NCBI RefSeq assembly: GCF_018399035.1
Contig: NZ_CP073760.1
Location: 1,116,001-1,180,000 of the forward strand
Length of the DNA stretch: 64,000 bases
Direction of reading: 5' to 3'
Origin: Thiocapsa sp.
Lineage (GTDB): Bacteria > Pseudomonadota > Gammaproteobacteria > Chromatiales > Chromatiaceae
Numbering within the stretch: the first letter of the stretch is position 1; every line of letters starts with the position of its first letter. Below the pieces are notes generated by a model. It was given only the letters and a program-made list of their open reading frames with translations. It was not told the DNA's origin and made no database searches. Below, piece after piece: positions 36,585 to 47,336 of this stretch. The translations under genes were made by a program, and so were the position numbers.

Positions 36585-37406
36585 ATGAGTGTGCCAATCA
36601 AGACCCCTGAGGCGATCGAAAAGATGCGCGTGGCAGGCCGGCTGGCGGCCGACGTTCTCGACATGATCGCCCCGCATGTCGTCCCGGGCGCAACGACGGA
36701 CGAGCTCGACCGCATTTGCCACGACTATATGACGCGCGTCCAGCGGGCCATCCCGGCACCCTTGAACTACCGCGGCTTTCCCAGATCCATCTGCACCTCC
36801 GTCAACCATCAGGTCTGCCACGGGATTCCGGGCAACAAGCGCCTCAAGAAGGGCGATATCGTCAACATCGACATCACCGTCATCAAGGACGGCTATCACG
36901 GCGATACGAGCAAGATGTTTTTCGTGGGCGAGCCAAGCATCCTGGCGCGTCGGCTTGTCAGCGTCACACAACAGGCGATGCGGCTCGGCATCGCGAAGGT
37001 GCGACCCGGTGCGACCTTGGGTGACATCGGCCACGCGATTCAGCAATTCGTCGAAGCACAGGGATGCTCGGTGGTGCGCGAATATTGCGGGCACGGGATC
37101 GGTCAGGCGTTTCACGAAGAGCCGCAAGTCCTGCACTACGGCAAGCCAGGCGAGGGCTTGGTCCTGAAGGCGGGGATGTGCTTCACCGTGGAGCCGATGG
37201 TGAATGCCGGCAAACGTTTCATCAAGCTGCTACCGGACGGCTGGACGGTTGTGACCAAGGATCGCAGTCTGTCGGCACAGTGGGAGCACACGGTCCTCGT
37301 CACCGAGCAGGGGCATGAAATCCTGACCTTGCGCGCCGAGGAGCGCACCGACGAGCTCCCCGTCGAGGACGCCGAGCCGGTACGCAACAGCCTCGCCCGC
37401 CCATGA
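36585..37406 (+). CDS. map: methionine aminopeptidase type I
   Basis: A 273-residue enzyme that removes initiator methionine. SVPIKTPEAIEKMRVAGRLA, the substrate His region SVNHQVCHGIPGN, metal ligands in DIVNIDITVIKDGYHGDTSK, REYCGHGIGQAFHEEPQVLH and the final EHTVLVTEQG are present. It diverges from rpsB, the common arrangement, and overlaps glnD (ATGA). Confidence 0.97.
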   Translation: MSVPIKTPEAIEKMRVAGRLAADVLDMIAPHVVPGATTDELDRICHDYMTRVQRAIPAPLNYRGFPRSICTSVNHQVCHGIPGNKRLKKGDIVNIDITVIKDGYHGDTSKMFFVGEPSILARRLVSVTQQAMRLGIAKVRPGATLGDIGHAIQQFVEAQGCSVVREYCGHGIGQAFHEEPQVLHYGKPGEGLVLKAGMCFTVEPMVNAGKRFIKLLPDGWTVVTKDRSLSAQWEHTVLVTEQGHEILTLRAEERTDELPVEDAEPVRNSLARP

Positions 37407-40069
37407 ACACCGCACCGTGCCCGCACGCCTCGCCGAAGGAGGCTGTGGAGCCGAGGACGGCGCCCGATCCTATGGCGCTGATCGCCGATTGGAAACGGCG
37501 CCTCAGATCCGGGCGCGACCGACTCTTCGCAGACTTCGACCAAGGCGTACCGGTCGGGAGCCTGGTCCTGCAACGCAGTCTTCTCATCGACGACGTCCTG
37601 CGCGAGGTCTGGGACCACCACCTCGGCGAGACCGAGGACGCCGCCTTGGTCGCCGTCGGCGGATACGGTCGGCAGGAGCTCCAGCCCGCCTCCGACATCG
37701 ACATCCTGGTCATCGTCGAAGCCCATGCCGACGCGCGTCTTGCCGCGCCCCTGGAAGGGCTCGTAACCTGTCTTTGGGACATCGGCCTGGAGGTCGGGCA
37801 CAGCGTGCGAACCTCCGAGGAGTGTGCACGCGAGGCGGCGCACGACGTGACCGTCATGACCAACATGATGGAGGCGCGCCTGATCCGCGGCAGCAGCGCG
37901 CTGTGCTATCGGATGCGTGAGGTCGTCAGCCCGGAGCGGATGTGGGACAGCGAGCAGTTTTTCGCCGCCAAGACCCGGGAGCAGCGCACGCGGTGGCAGA
38001 AATACGGCGGCACCGCCTACAACCTCGAGCCCAATATCAAGGAAAACCCGGGCGGCTTGCGCGATATCCAGATGATCGGCTGGGTCGCCAAGCGCCACTT
38101 CAACGCAGAGACCTTGCATGAGCTGGTGGGTCACGGCTTCTTGACCGAATCCGAATACGACACGCTGATCGAAGGGCAAACACTGCTGTGGCGAATCCGC
38201 TTCGCGCTGCATCGCATCGCCGGGCGGCGCGAGGACCGCCTCCTGTTCGAGTACCAGCGGACCCTCGCCACCCGGTTCGGCTTCGAAGACGGGGCGAACA
38301 ACCTCGCCGTCGAGCAGTTCATGCAGCAATACTATCGCACCGTCCAGGAGCTCAATCGGCTCAACGAGATGCTGCTGCAGTTGTTTCGCGAGGCGATCCT
38401 CCTGCATGACGACATCGGCCCCCCGGTGCCGGTCAACAAGCGCTTCCAGTCGCGCAGCGGCTATCTCGAGGTGACCTCGGCGAGCGTTTTTCAGCGCTAC
38501 CCGATCGCCCTCCTCGAGATCTTTCACGTCCTTCAGGTCCACACGCAGCTCGAGGGCGTCCGTGCCAGTACCATCCGGCTGATCCGCGAGAACCGCCACC
38601 GCATCGACGATGACTTCCGCGCCGATCTGCGCGCGCGCAGTCTTTTCATGGAGATTTTGCGTCACCCGAGCGGACTCACCCATGCGATTCGCCGCATGAA
38701 CCGTTACGGCGTGCTGGCCGCCTACATCCCGGCGTTCGCCAACATCGTCGGACGCATGCAGTACGACCTGCTGCACGTCTACACGGTCGACGAGCACACG
38801 CTGTCGCTCCTGCGCAATCTGCGCCGCTTCACCGTCACCAAGCACGACGACGAATTCCCGCTCTGCAGCGCGATCGCCCGGCGCATCCCCAAGCTCGAGC
38901 TGTTGTATCTGGCCGGTCTCTTCCACGACATCGCGAAGGGGCGCGGCGGGGACCATTCGCTGCTCGGTGCCGACGACGCCCGCGTCTTCTGTCGGCTCCA
39001 CGGGCTGCCCGAGTTCGACAGCCGTCTCGTCGGCTGGCTGGTGGAGAAACATCTGCTGATGTCGATGACGGCCCAGCGCAAGGACATCAGCGATCCGGAG
39101 GTCATCCAAGCCTTCGCCGCCGTCGTCGGCGACACGACACGCTTGGATTATCTCTATCTGTTGACGGTGGCGGATGCCCGGGCGACCAATCCCGAGCGCT
39201 GGAACAGCTGGAAGGATGCCCTGCTGCGCGAGCTGTATCACGGGACACGCCGCGCGCTGCTGCGCGGACTCGAGAATCCTCAAGCCCAGGACGAGCTGAT
39301 CCAGCAGAAACGGACCGAGGCTCGGCGCCTGGTCGCGCGCTACGGCGGAGACCCCGCCGCCTGCAATCGGCTCTGGAACAAGTTCAGCCAGGACCTGTTC
39401 CTGCATAACTCACCCGACGAGATCGCCTGGCAGACACGCCAGATCCTGGCGTGCGAGCCCGAGCAGCTGCCGCTTGTGGTCATCCGCCCGGTCACGGCGC
39501 GCGGAGGGACCGAGATCTTCATCTACACGACCGATCGCGCCAACCTCTTCGGACGCATCACCGCGCTCTTGGATCAGGTCGGTCTCAGCATCATGGATGC
39601 TCGCATCATGACCACAGACGGCGGAATGGCGGTCAACACCTACCAGGTGCTGGACCAGGACGGCAGTCCGATCCATGACCCATTGCGGATGGACGAGATT
39701 CGATCCTGCCTGGTCGCGGATCTCGTCGAAGATGCCGGAGAAGAGATCCAAGTCGCACGCTCGATGCCGAGGCGCCACCGGTATTTCCCCACGGAGACGC
39801 GCGTGACCTTTTCCACGGACGAGCCGAACCGCCGCACCATCATGCGGCTCGCCACCCTGGATCGCCCCGGCCTGCTCGCGGAGGTCGGCGCGGTCTTCCA
39901 GGATTGCGGCATCCGTCTTCAGAACGCCAAGATCGCCACGGTCGGCGCCGAGGTCGACGATGTCTTCTTCATCACCAACGACGACGAAACCCCCATCACG
40001 TGCGAGACCGCCCTATCCTGCTTGCGACGCGAGATCCACGATCGGTTGGAAGGCCATGGGACGCGCTGA
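37403..40069 (+). CDS. glnD: bifunctional PII uridylyltransferase / uridylyl-removing enzyme
   Basis: An 888-residue nitrogen sensor that adds or removes UMP on PII proteins in response to glutamine. Order: nucleotidyltransferase domain with VAVGGYGRQELQPASDIDIL, the helical linker, an HD hydrolase domain (GLFHDIAKGRGGDHSLLGAD) and two C-terminal ACT domains (IFIYTTDRANLFGRITALLD and MRLATLDRPGLLAEVGAVF). Full length. It relates to the NtrC-like theme of the gas-vesicle region only indirectly. Confidence 0.96.
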   Translation: MNTAPCPHASPKEAVEPRTAPDPMALIADWKRRLRSGRDRLFADFDQGVPVGSLVLQRSLLIDDVLREVWDHHLGETEDAALVAVGGYGRQELQPASDIDILVIVEAHADARLAAPLEGLVTCLWDIGLEVGHSVRTSEECAREAAHDVTVMTNMMEARLIRGSSALCYRMREVVSPERMWDSEQFFAAKTREQRTRWQKYGGTAYNLEPNIKENPGGLRDIQMIGWVAKRHFNAETLHELVGHGFLTESEYDTLIEGQTLLWRIRFALHRIAGRREDRLLFEYQRTLATRFGFEDGANNLAVEQFMQQYYRTVQELNRLNEMLLQLFREAILLHDDIGPPVPVNKRFQSRSGYLEVTSASVFQRYPIALLEIFHVLQVHTQLEGVRASTIRLIRENRHRIDDDFRADLRARSLFMEILRHPSGLTHAIRRMNRYGVLAAYIPAFANIVGRMQYDLLHVYTVDEHTLSLLRNLRRFTVTKHDDEFPLCSAIARRIPKLELLYLAGLFHDIAKGRGGDHSLLGADDARVFCRLHGLPEFDSRLVGWLVEKHLLMSMTAQRKDISDPEVIQAFAAVVGDTTRLDYLYLLTVADARATNPERWNSWKDALLRELYHGTRRALLRGLENPQAQDELIQQKRTEARRLVARYGGDPAACNRLWNKFSQDLFLHNSPDEIAWQTRQILACEPEQLPLVVIRPVTARGGTEIFIYTTDRANLFGRITALLDQVGLSIMDARIMTTDGGMAVNTYQVLDQDGSPIHDPLRMDEIRSCLVADLVEDAGEEIQVARSMPRRHRYFPTETRVTFSTDEPNRRTIMRLATLDRPGLLAEVGAVFQDCGIRLQNAKIATVGAEVDDVFFITNDDETPITCETALSCLRREIHDRLEGHGTR

Positions 40070-40610
40070 ACATCGCCCTGTCGCCGGACTCGGCTTGCCG
40101 ACACACTGCAAGGGCACGAGACTCGGCGCCGCCGCGCTGCTCGTCGGACTCCTGTCGATCCCCGCCGCCATCGCAGCCGACGAGAGCCTCGTCGTGCCCA
40201 TCCAGCCGGTCAGTCAGACCTTCGGCGAGCAACCTCCGGGGACCGCGCCGACGCCCTGGCTCGACGAGGTGCGCGCCCAACGACAAGCATGGGAGGCCAG
40301 ACGGGAGGCGACGCGAAACGCCTACGAGGCGCGTCGACGGGCCACCAATCCGAGGGCGGCCGCCCAGCAGGAGGCGTGGGAAGAGAATGTGCGCCGACGA
40401 CGCGCCGCGCGTCTCGAACGCATGGATCAGGAGTTCGAGATTTTTCGCAGCCTCCGTCCGGGACAGCCTCCGCTACCCTGGCCGTGGGTCACCGGGATGC
40501 CCACCCTGCCGGAGCTCGGCAGCGGTCCGACGACACCCGGCACCCCGGGCGACACGCCGATCTACGCGCCGCCCGGCTGGGACAACCATTGGTATTTCCG
40601 GGGATACTAA
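40056..40610 (+). CDS. exported, arginine/alanine-rich protein of unknown function
   Basis: About 184 residues. A basic N-terminus is followed by a signal-type helix (RLGAAALLVGLLSIPAAIAA) with a probable cleavage after AIAA. The middle is a charged helix (ARREATRNAYEARRRATNPR) and the end is Pro/Gly-rich with WDNHWYFRGY. It overlaps glnD by 14 bp. Its TAA stop is the first three bases of a TAAACCGCG repeat. No family recognised. Confidence 0.6.
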   Translation: MGRAEHRPVAGLGLPTHCKGTRLGAAALLVGLLSIPAAIAADESLVVPIQPVSQTFGEQPPGTAPTPWLDEVRAQRQAWEARREATRNAYEARRRATNPRAAAQQEAWEENVRRRRAARLERMDQEFEIFRSLRPGQPPLPWPWVTGMPTLPELGSGPTTPGTPGDTPIYAPPGWDNHWYFRGY

Positions 40611-40686
40611 ACCGCGTCCAGAGCGAGATGCTCACTTTCGAGTGAGTTCGAAGTTTAGTGAATCCACGACCCTTAGCGGGGGGCGC
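40608..40686. repeat. TAAACCGCG repeat, B module with degraded right end
   Basis: Nearly identical to module B at 21905 (GAGCGAGATGCTCACTTTCG, GAATCCACGACCCTTAGCGG). The closing CGCGGTTTA is lost, the sequence turning into GGGGGGCGCTCGAGG. It lies between the exported-protein gene and the glyoxalase-fold gene. Confidence 0.7.
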
Positions 40687-40707
40687 TCGAGGATGGGTCT
40701 CGGCGCA

Positions 40708-41082
40708 TCAACCGGCCTCGATCAGCTCGAGCGCATTGCCGTCGGGATCGCGACAGAAGAGCGCGGGCCGCCCGGAGCGACTGAGGGTATAAGGAAGACC
40801 TGCGGCCTCGAGCCGCGCGGTTATCTCGTCCAGGCCGCTCACCCGCATCGCGAGATGGCGGTCTCGACCGCCGTGTGCCGGACGGCCCGCAACCGGATCC
40901 GGATTCGGCAGCTCGAGCAGGTGGATCTGCTGATCGCCCACCCAAAGCCAGGCCCCGGGGAACGACAGATCCGGGCGCTCCGGGACACGCTCGAGACCCA
41001 GAACCCCGTGATAGAAGTCGAGCGCCCGCGCGGTGTCGGCGACGATCAGACTGACATGATGGATGGAGTGAACCAGCGGCAT
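40708..41082 (-). CDS. glyoxalase/VOC-superfamily protein
   Basis: A 124-residue vicinal-oxygen-chelate protein: SIHHVSLIVADTARALDFYH, GAWLWVGDQQIHLLELPN, DRHLAMRVSGLDEITARLEA, FCRDPDGNALELIEAG. Metal-ligand positions (H, H and the C-terminal E) appear kept, so a lyase or dioxygenase-like activity is likely, substrate unknown. It is the only minus-strand gene between map and dapE and is flanked by two partial TAAACCGCG repeats. The ORF is open much further upstream, but the start at 41082 gives the family N-terminus. Confidence 0.85.
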   Translation of the reverse strand: MPLVHSIHHVSLIVADTARALDFYHGVLGLERVPERPDLSFPGAWLWVGDQQIHLLELPNPDPVAGRPAHGGRDRHLAMRVSGLDEITARLEAAGLPYTLSRSGRPALFCRDPDGNALELIEAG

Positions 41083-41126
41083 CGGATCCCCCTCGGCATG
41101 GAGCCGGCTTGGACGTTCGCCTATAC

Positions 41127-41160
41127 TAAACCGCGTCCTGAGTGAAATGTGACGTTTCGA
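41127..41160. repeat. partial TAAACCGCG repeat (left end only)
   Basis: TAAACCGCGTCCTGAGTGAA followed by ATGTGACGTTTCG resembles the left part of the B2 module at 43370. The closing terminus is missing. Confidence 0.5.
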
Positions 41161-41232
41161 GACGGACCCGACCTCGGCGCAGACCACGGCCGCGGGGAAA
41201 TGCAGTGTAGACCACCAACTCAGGATGACCCG

Positions 41233-42453
41233 ATGAACCCGGATATCGGGCGCTTGCAGCCCTACCCTTTTGAACGACTCGCAGCACTCAAGCACGGGCT
41301 CGTTCCGCCGGCCGATCGCGACCACATCGCGCTCTCCATCGGGGAGCCGAAACATCCGACCCCGGCGCTCGTCACGGATGCGCTGATCGCACACCTGCAT
41401 CAGCTCGCCGTTTATCCGACGACGCGCGGCATCCCGGCCCTGCGCGAGACGATCGCGGCCTGGCTCTCGAAGCGATTCAGGCTCGGGTCGGCCGACTCGA
41501 CGGGGACGAGCGCGCTCGGCATCGACCCGGACACGCAGATCCTGCCGGTGAACGGCACCCGCGAGGCACTCTTCGCCTTCGCCCAAGCCGTGATCGATCG
41601 CTCGCAGGACGCGCTGGTCTTGATGCCTAACCCCTTTTATCAGATCTACGAGGGCGCTGCCTTTCTGGCCGGTGCACAGCCGCGCTATCTCGCCTGCGAG
41701 GCGGCGAACGGTTTCGTCCCGGATTTCGAAGCAGTTGACGATGCGACCTGGCGGTCTTGCCGCCTGCTCTACATCTGCTCGCCGGGCAACCCGACCGGCG
41801 CCCTGCTTGATCAGGCGACCTATGCCCGGCTCATCGAGCTTGCGCACCGGCACGACTTCGTCATCGCCTCGGATGAATGCTACTCCGAGCTCTATCTGGA
41901 CGAATCCGACCCGCCGCTCGGGTTGCTCCAGGTCTCGGCCGCCATCGGCAACACCGCATTCAGTCGCTGCATCGTCTTCCATAGCCTCTCGAAGCGATCC
42001 AACGCACCGGGTCTGCGCTCGGGATTCGTTGCGGGCGATGCGGAGCTGATCCGCGGCTTCTTCGCCTACCGGACCTATCACGGCTGCGCCATGCCCCTGC
42101 CCCACCAGCAGGCGAGCATCGCGGCCTGGAGCGACGAGACCCATGTGCGCGAGAATCGACGGCTGTATCGCGAGAAGTTCGACGCGGTCCTGGAGATCCT
42201 CGGCGACGCACTTGCGCTTGCGCCGCCGAAGGCCGGCTTCTACCTGTGGCCCGAGACACCGATCCCGGACACCGACTTCGCCGCGCGCCTCTTCGCCGAG
42301 GAGAACCTGACCGTGCTTCCCGGCCGCTTCCTGTCCCGCGTGGTCGACGGGGCCGACCCCGGAATGAACCGCATCCGGCTTGCCTTGGTCCCTCCGCTCG
42401 ACGAGTGCGTGGACGCCGCGCATCGGATACGACGCTGCCTGGAGTGGATCTGA
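41233..42453 (+). CDS. dapC: succinyldiaminopimelate transaminase
   Basis: A 406-residue class I/II PLP aminotransferase. PLP lysine lies in HSLSKRSNAPGLRSGFVAG, with SPGNPTGALL and the C-terminal MNRIRLALVPP. Its place directly before dapD, the arsC-like gene and dapE identifies it as the N-succinyl-2-amino-6-ketopimelate aminotransferase of the lysine/DAP pathway. Start at 41233 gives MNPDIGRLQPYPFERL, usual for DapC. Confidence 0.92.
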   Translation: MNPDIGRLQPYPFERLAALKHGLVPPADRDHIALSIGEPKHPTPALVTDALIAHLHQLAVYPTTRGIPALRETIAAWLSKRFRLGSADSTGTSALGIDPDTQILPVNGTREALFAFAQAVIDRSQDALVLMPNPFYQIYEGAAFLAGAQPRYLACEAANGFVPDFEAVDDATWRSCRLLYICSPGNPTGALLDQATYARLIELAHRHDFVIASDECYSELYLDESDPPLGLLQVSAAIGNTAFSRCIVFHSLSKRSNAPGLRSGFVAGDAELIRGFFAYRTYHGCAMPLPHQQASIAAWSDETHVRENRRLYREKFDAVLEILGDALALAPPKAGFYLWPETPIPDTDFAARLFAEENLTVLPGRFLSRVVDGADPGMNRIRLALVPPLDECVDAAHRIRRCLEWI

Positions 42454-42550
42454 TGGCCGTGTCTTTGATTGAGCCTTTCGCGCCTTTGCGATTCACATTC
42501 CCGAGACCTGCGTTCGCCGAGGTCTTCAACACGACAACAGAGAACACCCC

Positions 42551-43372
42551 ATGAGCGACCAGCAATCCATCATTGAAGAGGCCTTCGAGCGACGCGCCGA
42601 GATCACCCCGCGCACGGTCGAAACCCGCGTGCGCGACGCCGTTCAGGACACCATCGAGCGGCTCGATCGCGGCGAGCTGCGGGTCGCCGAGAAGCGCGAC
42701 GGCGATTGGGTCGTCCACGAATGGCTCAAGAAGGCGGTCCTGCTGTCGTTCCGGATCGAGGACAACGCCTTCATCAAGGGCGGTTTCACCAACTACTACG
42801 ACAAGGTTCAGTCCAAGTTCGCGGACACCAACTCGCGCGAGTTCCGCGACGGCGGGGTTCGTGTCGTGCCGCCGGCGACCGCGCGCAAAGGCGCCTACAT
42901 CGCGCCGAGCTGCGTGCTCATGCCCTCCTACGTCAACATCGGCGCCTATGTCGACTCGGGCACCATGGTCGACACCTGGGCGACCGTCGGCTCCTGTGCG
43001 CAGATCGGCAAGAACGTGCATCTCTCCGGCGGCGTCGGGATCGGCGGTGTGCTCGAGCCCGTGCAGGCCGCGCCGACCATCATCGAGGACAACTGCTTCA
43101 TCGGCGCACGCTCGGAGGTCGTCGAAGGCGTGATCGTCGGCGAGGGTGCCGTGCTGTCGATGGGCGTCTACATCGGTCAGAGCACCAAGATCTACAACCG
43201 CGAGACCGGCGAGATCCTTTACGGCCGCGTCCCGCCCGGCGCCGTCGTCGTCCCCGGCAGTCTCCCGGCCAAGGACGGAAGTCACAGCCTCTACTGCGCC
43301 GTCATCATCAAGCAGGTCGACGAGAAGACCCGCGGAAAGGTCGGCATCAACGAGCTGCTTCGGGACATCTAA
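42551..43372 (+). CDS. dapD: tetrahydrodipicolinate N-succinyltransferase
   Basis: A 273-residue left-handed beta-helix succinyltransferase ([78 protein letters not shown]). It converts tetrahydrodipicolinate plus succinyl-CoA in DAP synthesis. Its TAA stop is the first codon of the adjacent composite repeat. Confidence 0.96.
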   Translation: MSDQQSIIEEAFERRAEITPRTVETRVRDAVQDTIERLDRGELRVAEKRDGDWVVHEWLKKAVLLSFRIEDNAFIKGGFTNYYDKVQSKFADTNSREFRDGGVRVVPPATARKGAYIAPSCVLMPSYVNIGAYVDSGTMVDTWATVGSCAQIGKNVHLSGGVGIGGVLEPVQAAPTIIEDNCFIGARSEVVEGVIVGEGAVLSMGVYIGQSTKIYNRETGEILYGRVPPGAVVVPGSLPAKDGSHSLYCAVIIKQVDEKTRGKVGINELLRDI

Positions 43373-43560
43373 ACCGCGTCCAGAGCGACATGCGTCGTTT
43401 TCATTGTTCGTTTAGCTTCGGAGATATCCTTGATCCCAGTGAGACGCGGTTTAGAATTTAAGATTTTTAATACTTTAAACCGCGCCGGCTCCGACAGTCG
43501 TCGGAGCCGGCGCGGCCAAGCCATCCACCAAATGACGCATACCGCACCGGGCGCGGTTTA
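43370..43560. repeat. composite TAAACCGCG repeat between dapD and the arsC-like gene
   Basis: Module B2 (43370-43453), AT-rich spacer, module A (43476-43560). Module A here holds a strong internal palindrome (GCGCCGGCTCCGAC / GTCGGAGCCGGCGC) that would form a long hairpin inside the dap operon. Confidence 0.85.
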
Positions 43561-43565
43561 AAGAC

Positions 43566-45049
<1,484 letters not shown>

Positions 45050-45070
45050 AACCCGGCAAGGCGGCGGTTT

Positions 45071-45160
45071 GGAGGATGGGTTTCGCTGCGCTCTACCGGT
45101 CGTCTGGTTTGGGTGTAGGTGGGTGGAGGATGGGTTTCGCTGCGCTCTACCCATCCTACG
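45071..45160. repeat. two copies of a REP-like GGATGGGTTTCGCTGCGC repeat
   Basis: GGAGGATGGGTTTCGCTGCG followed by CTCTACC occurs at 45071-45097 and again at 45125-45151. The second copy continues to CCATCCTACG, giving an inverted GGATGGG/CCCATCC pair able to fold. It is in the gap between the convergent dapE and CDC48-like genes and may act as a terminator. Confidence 0.75.
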
Positions 45161-45184
45161 GTTTCGGTTGGTTTGAATCGTTCC

Positions 45185-47332
45185 TTAGAGGCGCATGCTG
45201 CTCAGCGCATCCGTCAGATCGGACATCTCGATACGGACCTCGATGTGCTCCGTCCGCGCGGAATCCGGCGGCCCGTCCAGGGACGATACGGCCCGCCGCA
45301 CCGCCGCCAAGGCCGCCCGGTTGCAGACCGCGGAGACCTCCGCACCGCTGAAGCCGGCACTGTCTTTGACCAGCGCATCGACATCGATGGCTTCGCCCAA
45401 TGGCTTGCCGCGCAGGTGGACCTTGAAGATCTCCTGCCGGCTCTCGTCGTCCGGGAGCGGGATGCGGATCACCTGATCGAAACGGCCGGGGCGCAGGATC
45501 GCCGGGTCGAGCATATCCGCCCGGTTGGTCGCCCCCAACACCAGAACACCGCGCAGATCCTCGATGCCGTCCATCTCGGCCAGAAACTGGCTCAGGACCC
45601 GTTCGCCGACATGATTGTCGCTGGCGCTCCCGCCGCGTGCCGGCACCAGTGCATCGATCTCGTCGAAGAACATGATGCAGGGCGCGGCCTGGCGGGCCTT
45701 GTGGAAGATCTCGCGAACGCCGCGCTCGGACTCGCCCACATACTTGGACATGAGTGCCGGTCCCTTCACCGAGATGACGTTGACCTTCGTCTCGCTGGCC
45801 ACCGCCTTGGCCAGCATGGTCTTGCCGCATCCGGGCGGCCCGTCGAGCAGGATGCCCTTGGGCGGACGGACACCGGCCTGCTCGAACAGCTCCGGATACT
45901 TGAGCGGCCAAGCCACCGCCTCTTTGAGCCGATCCTTGGTCTCGTGCAGGCCGCCCACGTCATCCCAGGTGACGTCCGGGATCTCGACGAAGAACTCCCG
46001 CACGGCGGACGGCTCCACATCGTGCAGGGCCGCGAGAAAATCGCCATTGTGGATCTCGAGGGTCGCCAAACGCTCGTACGGGACGGTCCCGAGGGTCAGG
46101 TCCAGCTCGGGCATGAGACGCCTGAGACAGAGCATGGCGGCCTCGCGGCACAACCCCTGCAGGTCCGCCCCGACGAAGCCGTGGGTGACATCCGCCAGAT
46201 GGCGCATGGAGACGTCCTCGGCCAGCGGCATGCCGCGGCTGTGGATCTCCAGGATCTCGAGGCGTCCGTCCCGGTCCGGGATGGGGATCTCGATCTCGCG
46301 GTCGAAGCGTCCGGGGCGACGCAGGGCCGGGTCGATCATGTTCGGCAGATTGGTCGCCGCGATGACGATGACGTTGCGCCGCTGGCTGAGCCCGTCCATC
46401 AGGGCGAGCAACTGGGCGACCACACGCTTTTCCACCTCGCCGAGGGTGCCCTCGCGGCGCGGCGCGATGGCATCGATCTCGTCCAGGAAGATGATGCTCG
46501 GCCCCTTGGCCGACGCCTCCTCGAAGATCTTGCGCAGATGCGCCTCGCTCTCCCCGTAGAACTTGTGGATGACCTCCGGTCCGCTCACGGCAAAGAAGTT
46601 GGCCTCCGCCTCGTCCGCGATGGTGCGGGCGATCAGGGTCTTGCCGCATCCCGGCGGTCCGCGCATCAGGACGCCCTTAGGGGCATCGATGCCGAGCCGC
46701 TCGAAGAGCTCGGGATGGCGCAGCGGCAGCTCGATCATCTCGCGAATGCGCTGAAGTTGGGGCTTGAGACCCCCGATGTCCTCGTAGGAGATCGGGTTGT
46801 GCGCACCCGTGCTCGCCGACGCCTTTTGCCCCTTGGGTCCGCTGATCGTGAGCCGCGTCGTGGGGTTGATGATCACGGTGCCGCGCGGAGCGGTCGCCAC
46901 GACGCGAAAATCGGTCGAGCGGCTCCCGAACAGGGTCACGCGCACGCGGTCGCCCTCGCGGACCGGCAGTCCGTCGAGCAGACTGCCGATATAGGGCAGA
47001 TCGCGATCGGTGGGGGTCACCGTCGTCGGCGCCAGCGTAATGGTGTCCGCCGGGGCGTATGCGCTCACGCGCAGGACAACGAATTCGTCCAGGCCGGCGC
47101 CCGCATTGTCCCGACTGATGCCGTCCAGCTGCACCCGTCCCAGACCGCGGATGTCCTTGAAGGCCGGCAAGACCTTGCAGACCGCGGGACGCTTGCCTTC
47201 GACCTCGACGATGTCGCCGATCGCGACGCCCAGCCGAGCCATGTCGGCCGGATCCATCCGCGCGAAGGCACGCCCCACATCCTTGCTCAGGGCCTCCGAG
47301 ACCTTGAGCCTCAGCTCATTGGATTCGCTCAT
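45185..47332 (-). CDS. CDC48/p97/VAT-type double AAA+ ATPase
   Basis: A 715-residue protein with the full CDC48 plan: N-terminal double-psi barrel and beta domain (~1-180), then D1 (MRGPPGCGKTLIARTIADEA, IIFLDEIDAIAPRREG, RRPGRFDREIEIPIPDRDGR) and D2 (LDGPPGCGKTMLAKAVASET, IMFFDEIDALVPARGG, LRPGRFDQVIRIPLPDDESR). Both Walker A and B sites and arginine-finger segments look intact, so it should be an active hexameric unfoldase. It starts 4 bp after the gvpH stop on the same strand, so it is read with the gas-vesicle genes. Start set at MSESNELRL. Confidence 0.9.
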   Translation of the reverse strand: MSESNELRLKVSEALSKDVGRAFARMDPADMARLGVAIGDIVEVEGKRPAVCKVLPAFKDIRGLGRVQLDGISRDNAGAGLDEFVVLRVSAYAPADTITLAPTTVTPTDRDLPYIGSLLDGLPVREGDRVRVTLFGSRSTDFRVVATAPRGTVIINPTTRLTISGPKGQKASASTGAHNPISYEDIGGLKPQLQRIREMIELPLRHPELFERLGIDAPKGVLMRGPPGCGKTLIARTIADEAEANFFAVSGPEVIHKFYGESEAHLRKIFEEASAKGPSIIFLDEIDAIAPRREGTLGEVEKRVVAQLLALMDGLSQRRNVIVIAATNLPNMIDPALRRPGRFDREIEIPIPDRDGRLEILEIHSRGMPLAEDVSMRHLADVTHGFVGADLQGLCREAAMLCLRRLMPELDLTLGTVPYERLATLEIHNGDFLAALHDVEPSAVREFFVEIPDVTWDDVGGLHETKDRLKEAVAWPLKYPELFEQAGVRPPKGILLDGPPGCGKTMLAKAVASETKVNVISVKGPALMSKYVGESERGVREIFHKARQAAPCIMFFDEIDALVPARGGSASDNHVGERVLSQFLAEMDGIEDLRGVLVLGATNRADMLDPAILRPGRFDQVIRIPLPDDESRQEIFKVHLRGKPLGEAIDVDALVKDSAGFSGAEVSAVCNRAALAAVRRAVSSLDGPPDSARTEHIEVRIEMSDLTDALSSMRL

Positions 47333-47336
47333 AGCG

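Noticed and set aside
37136..39406. A 756-codon minus-strand frame over map/glnD
   Set aside because: It is antisense to two well-supported genes and lacks conserved motifs.
40708..42423. A 571-codon frame ending in the glyoxalase domain
   Set aside because: Only the last 124 codons match a family; the rest is antisense to dapC and the repeat.
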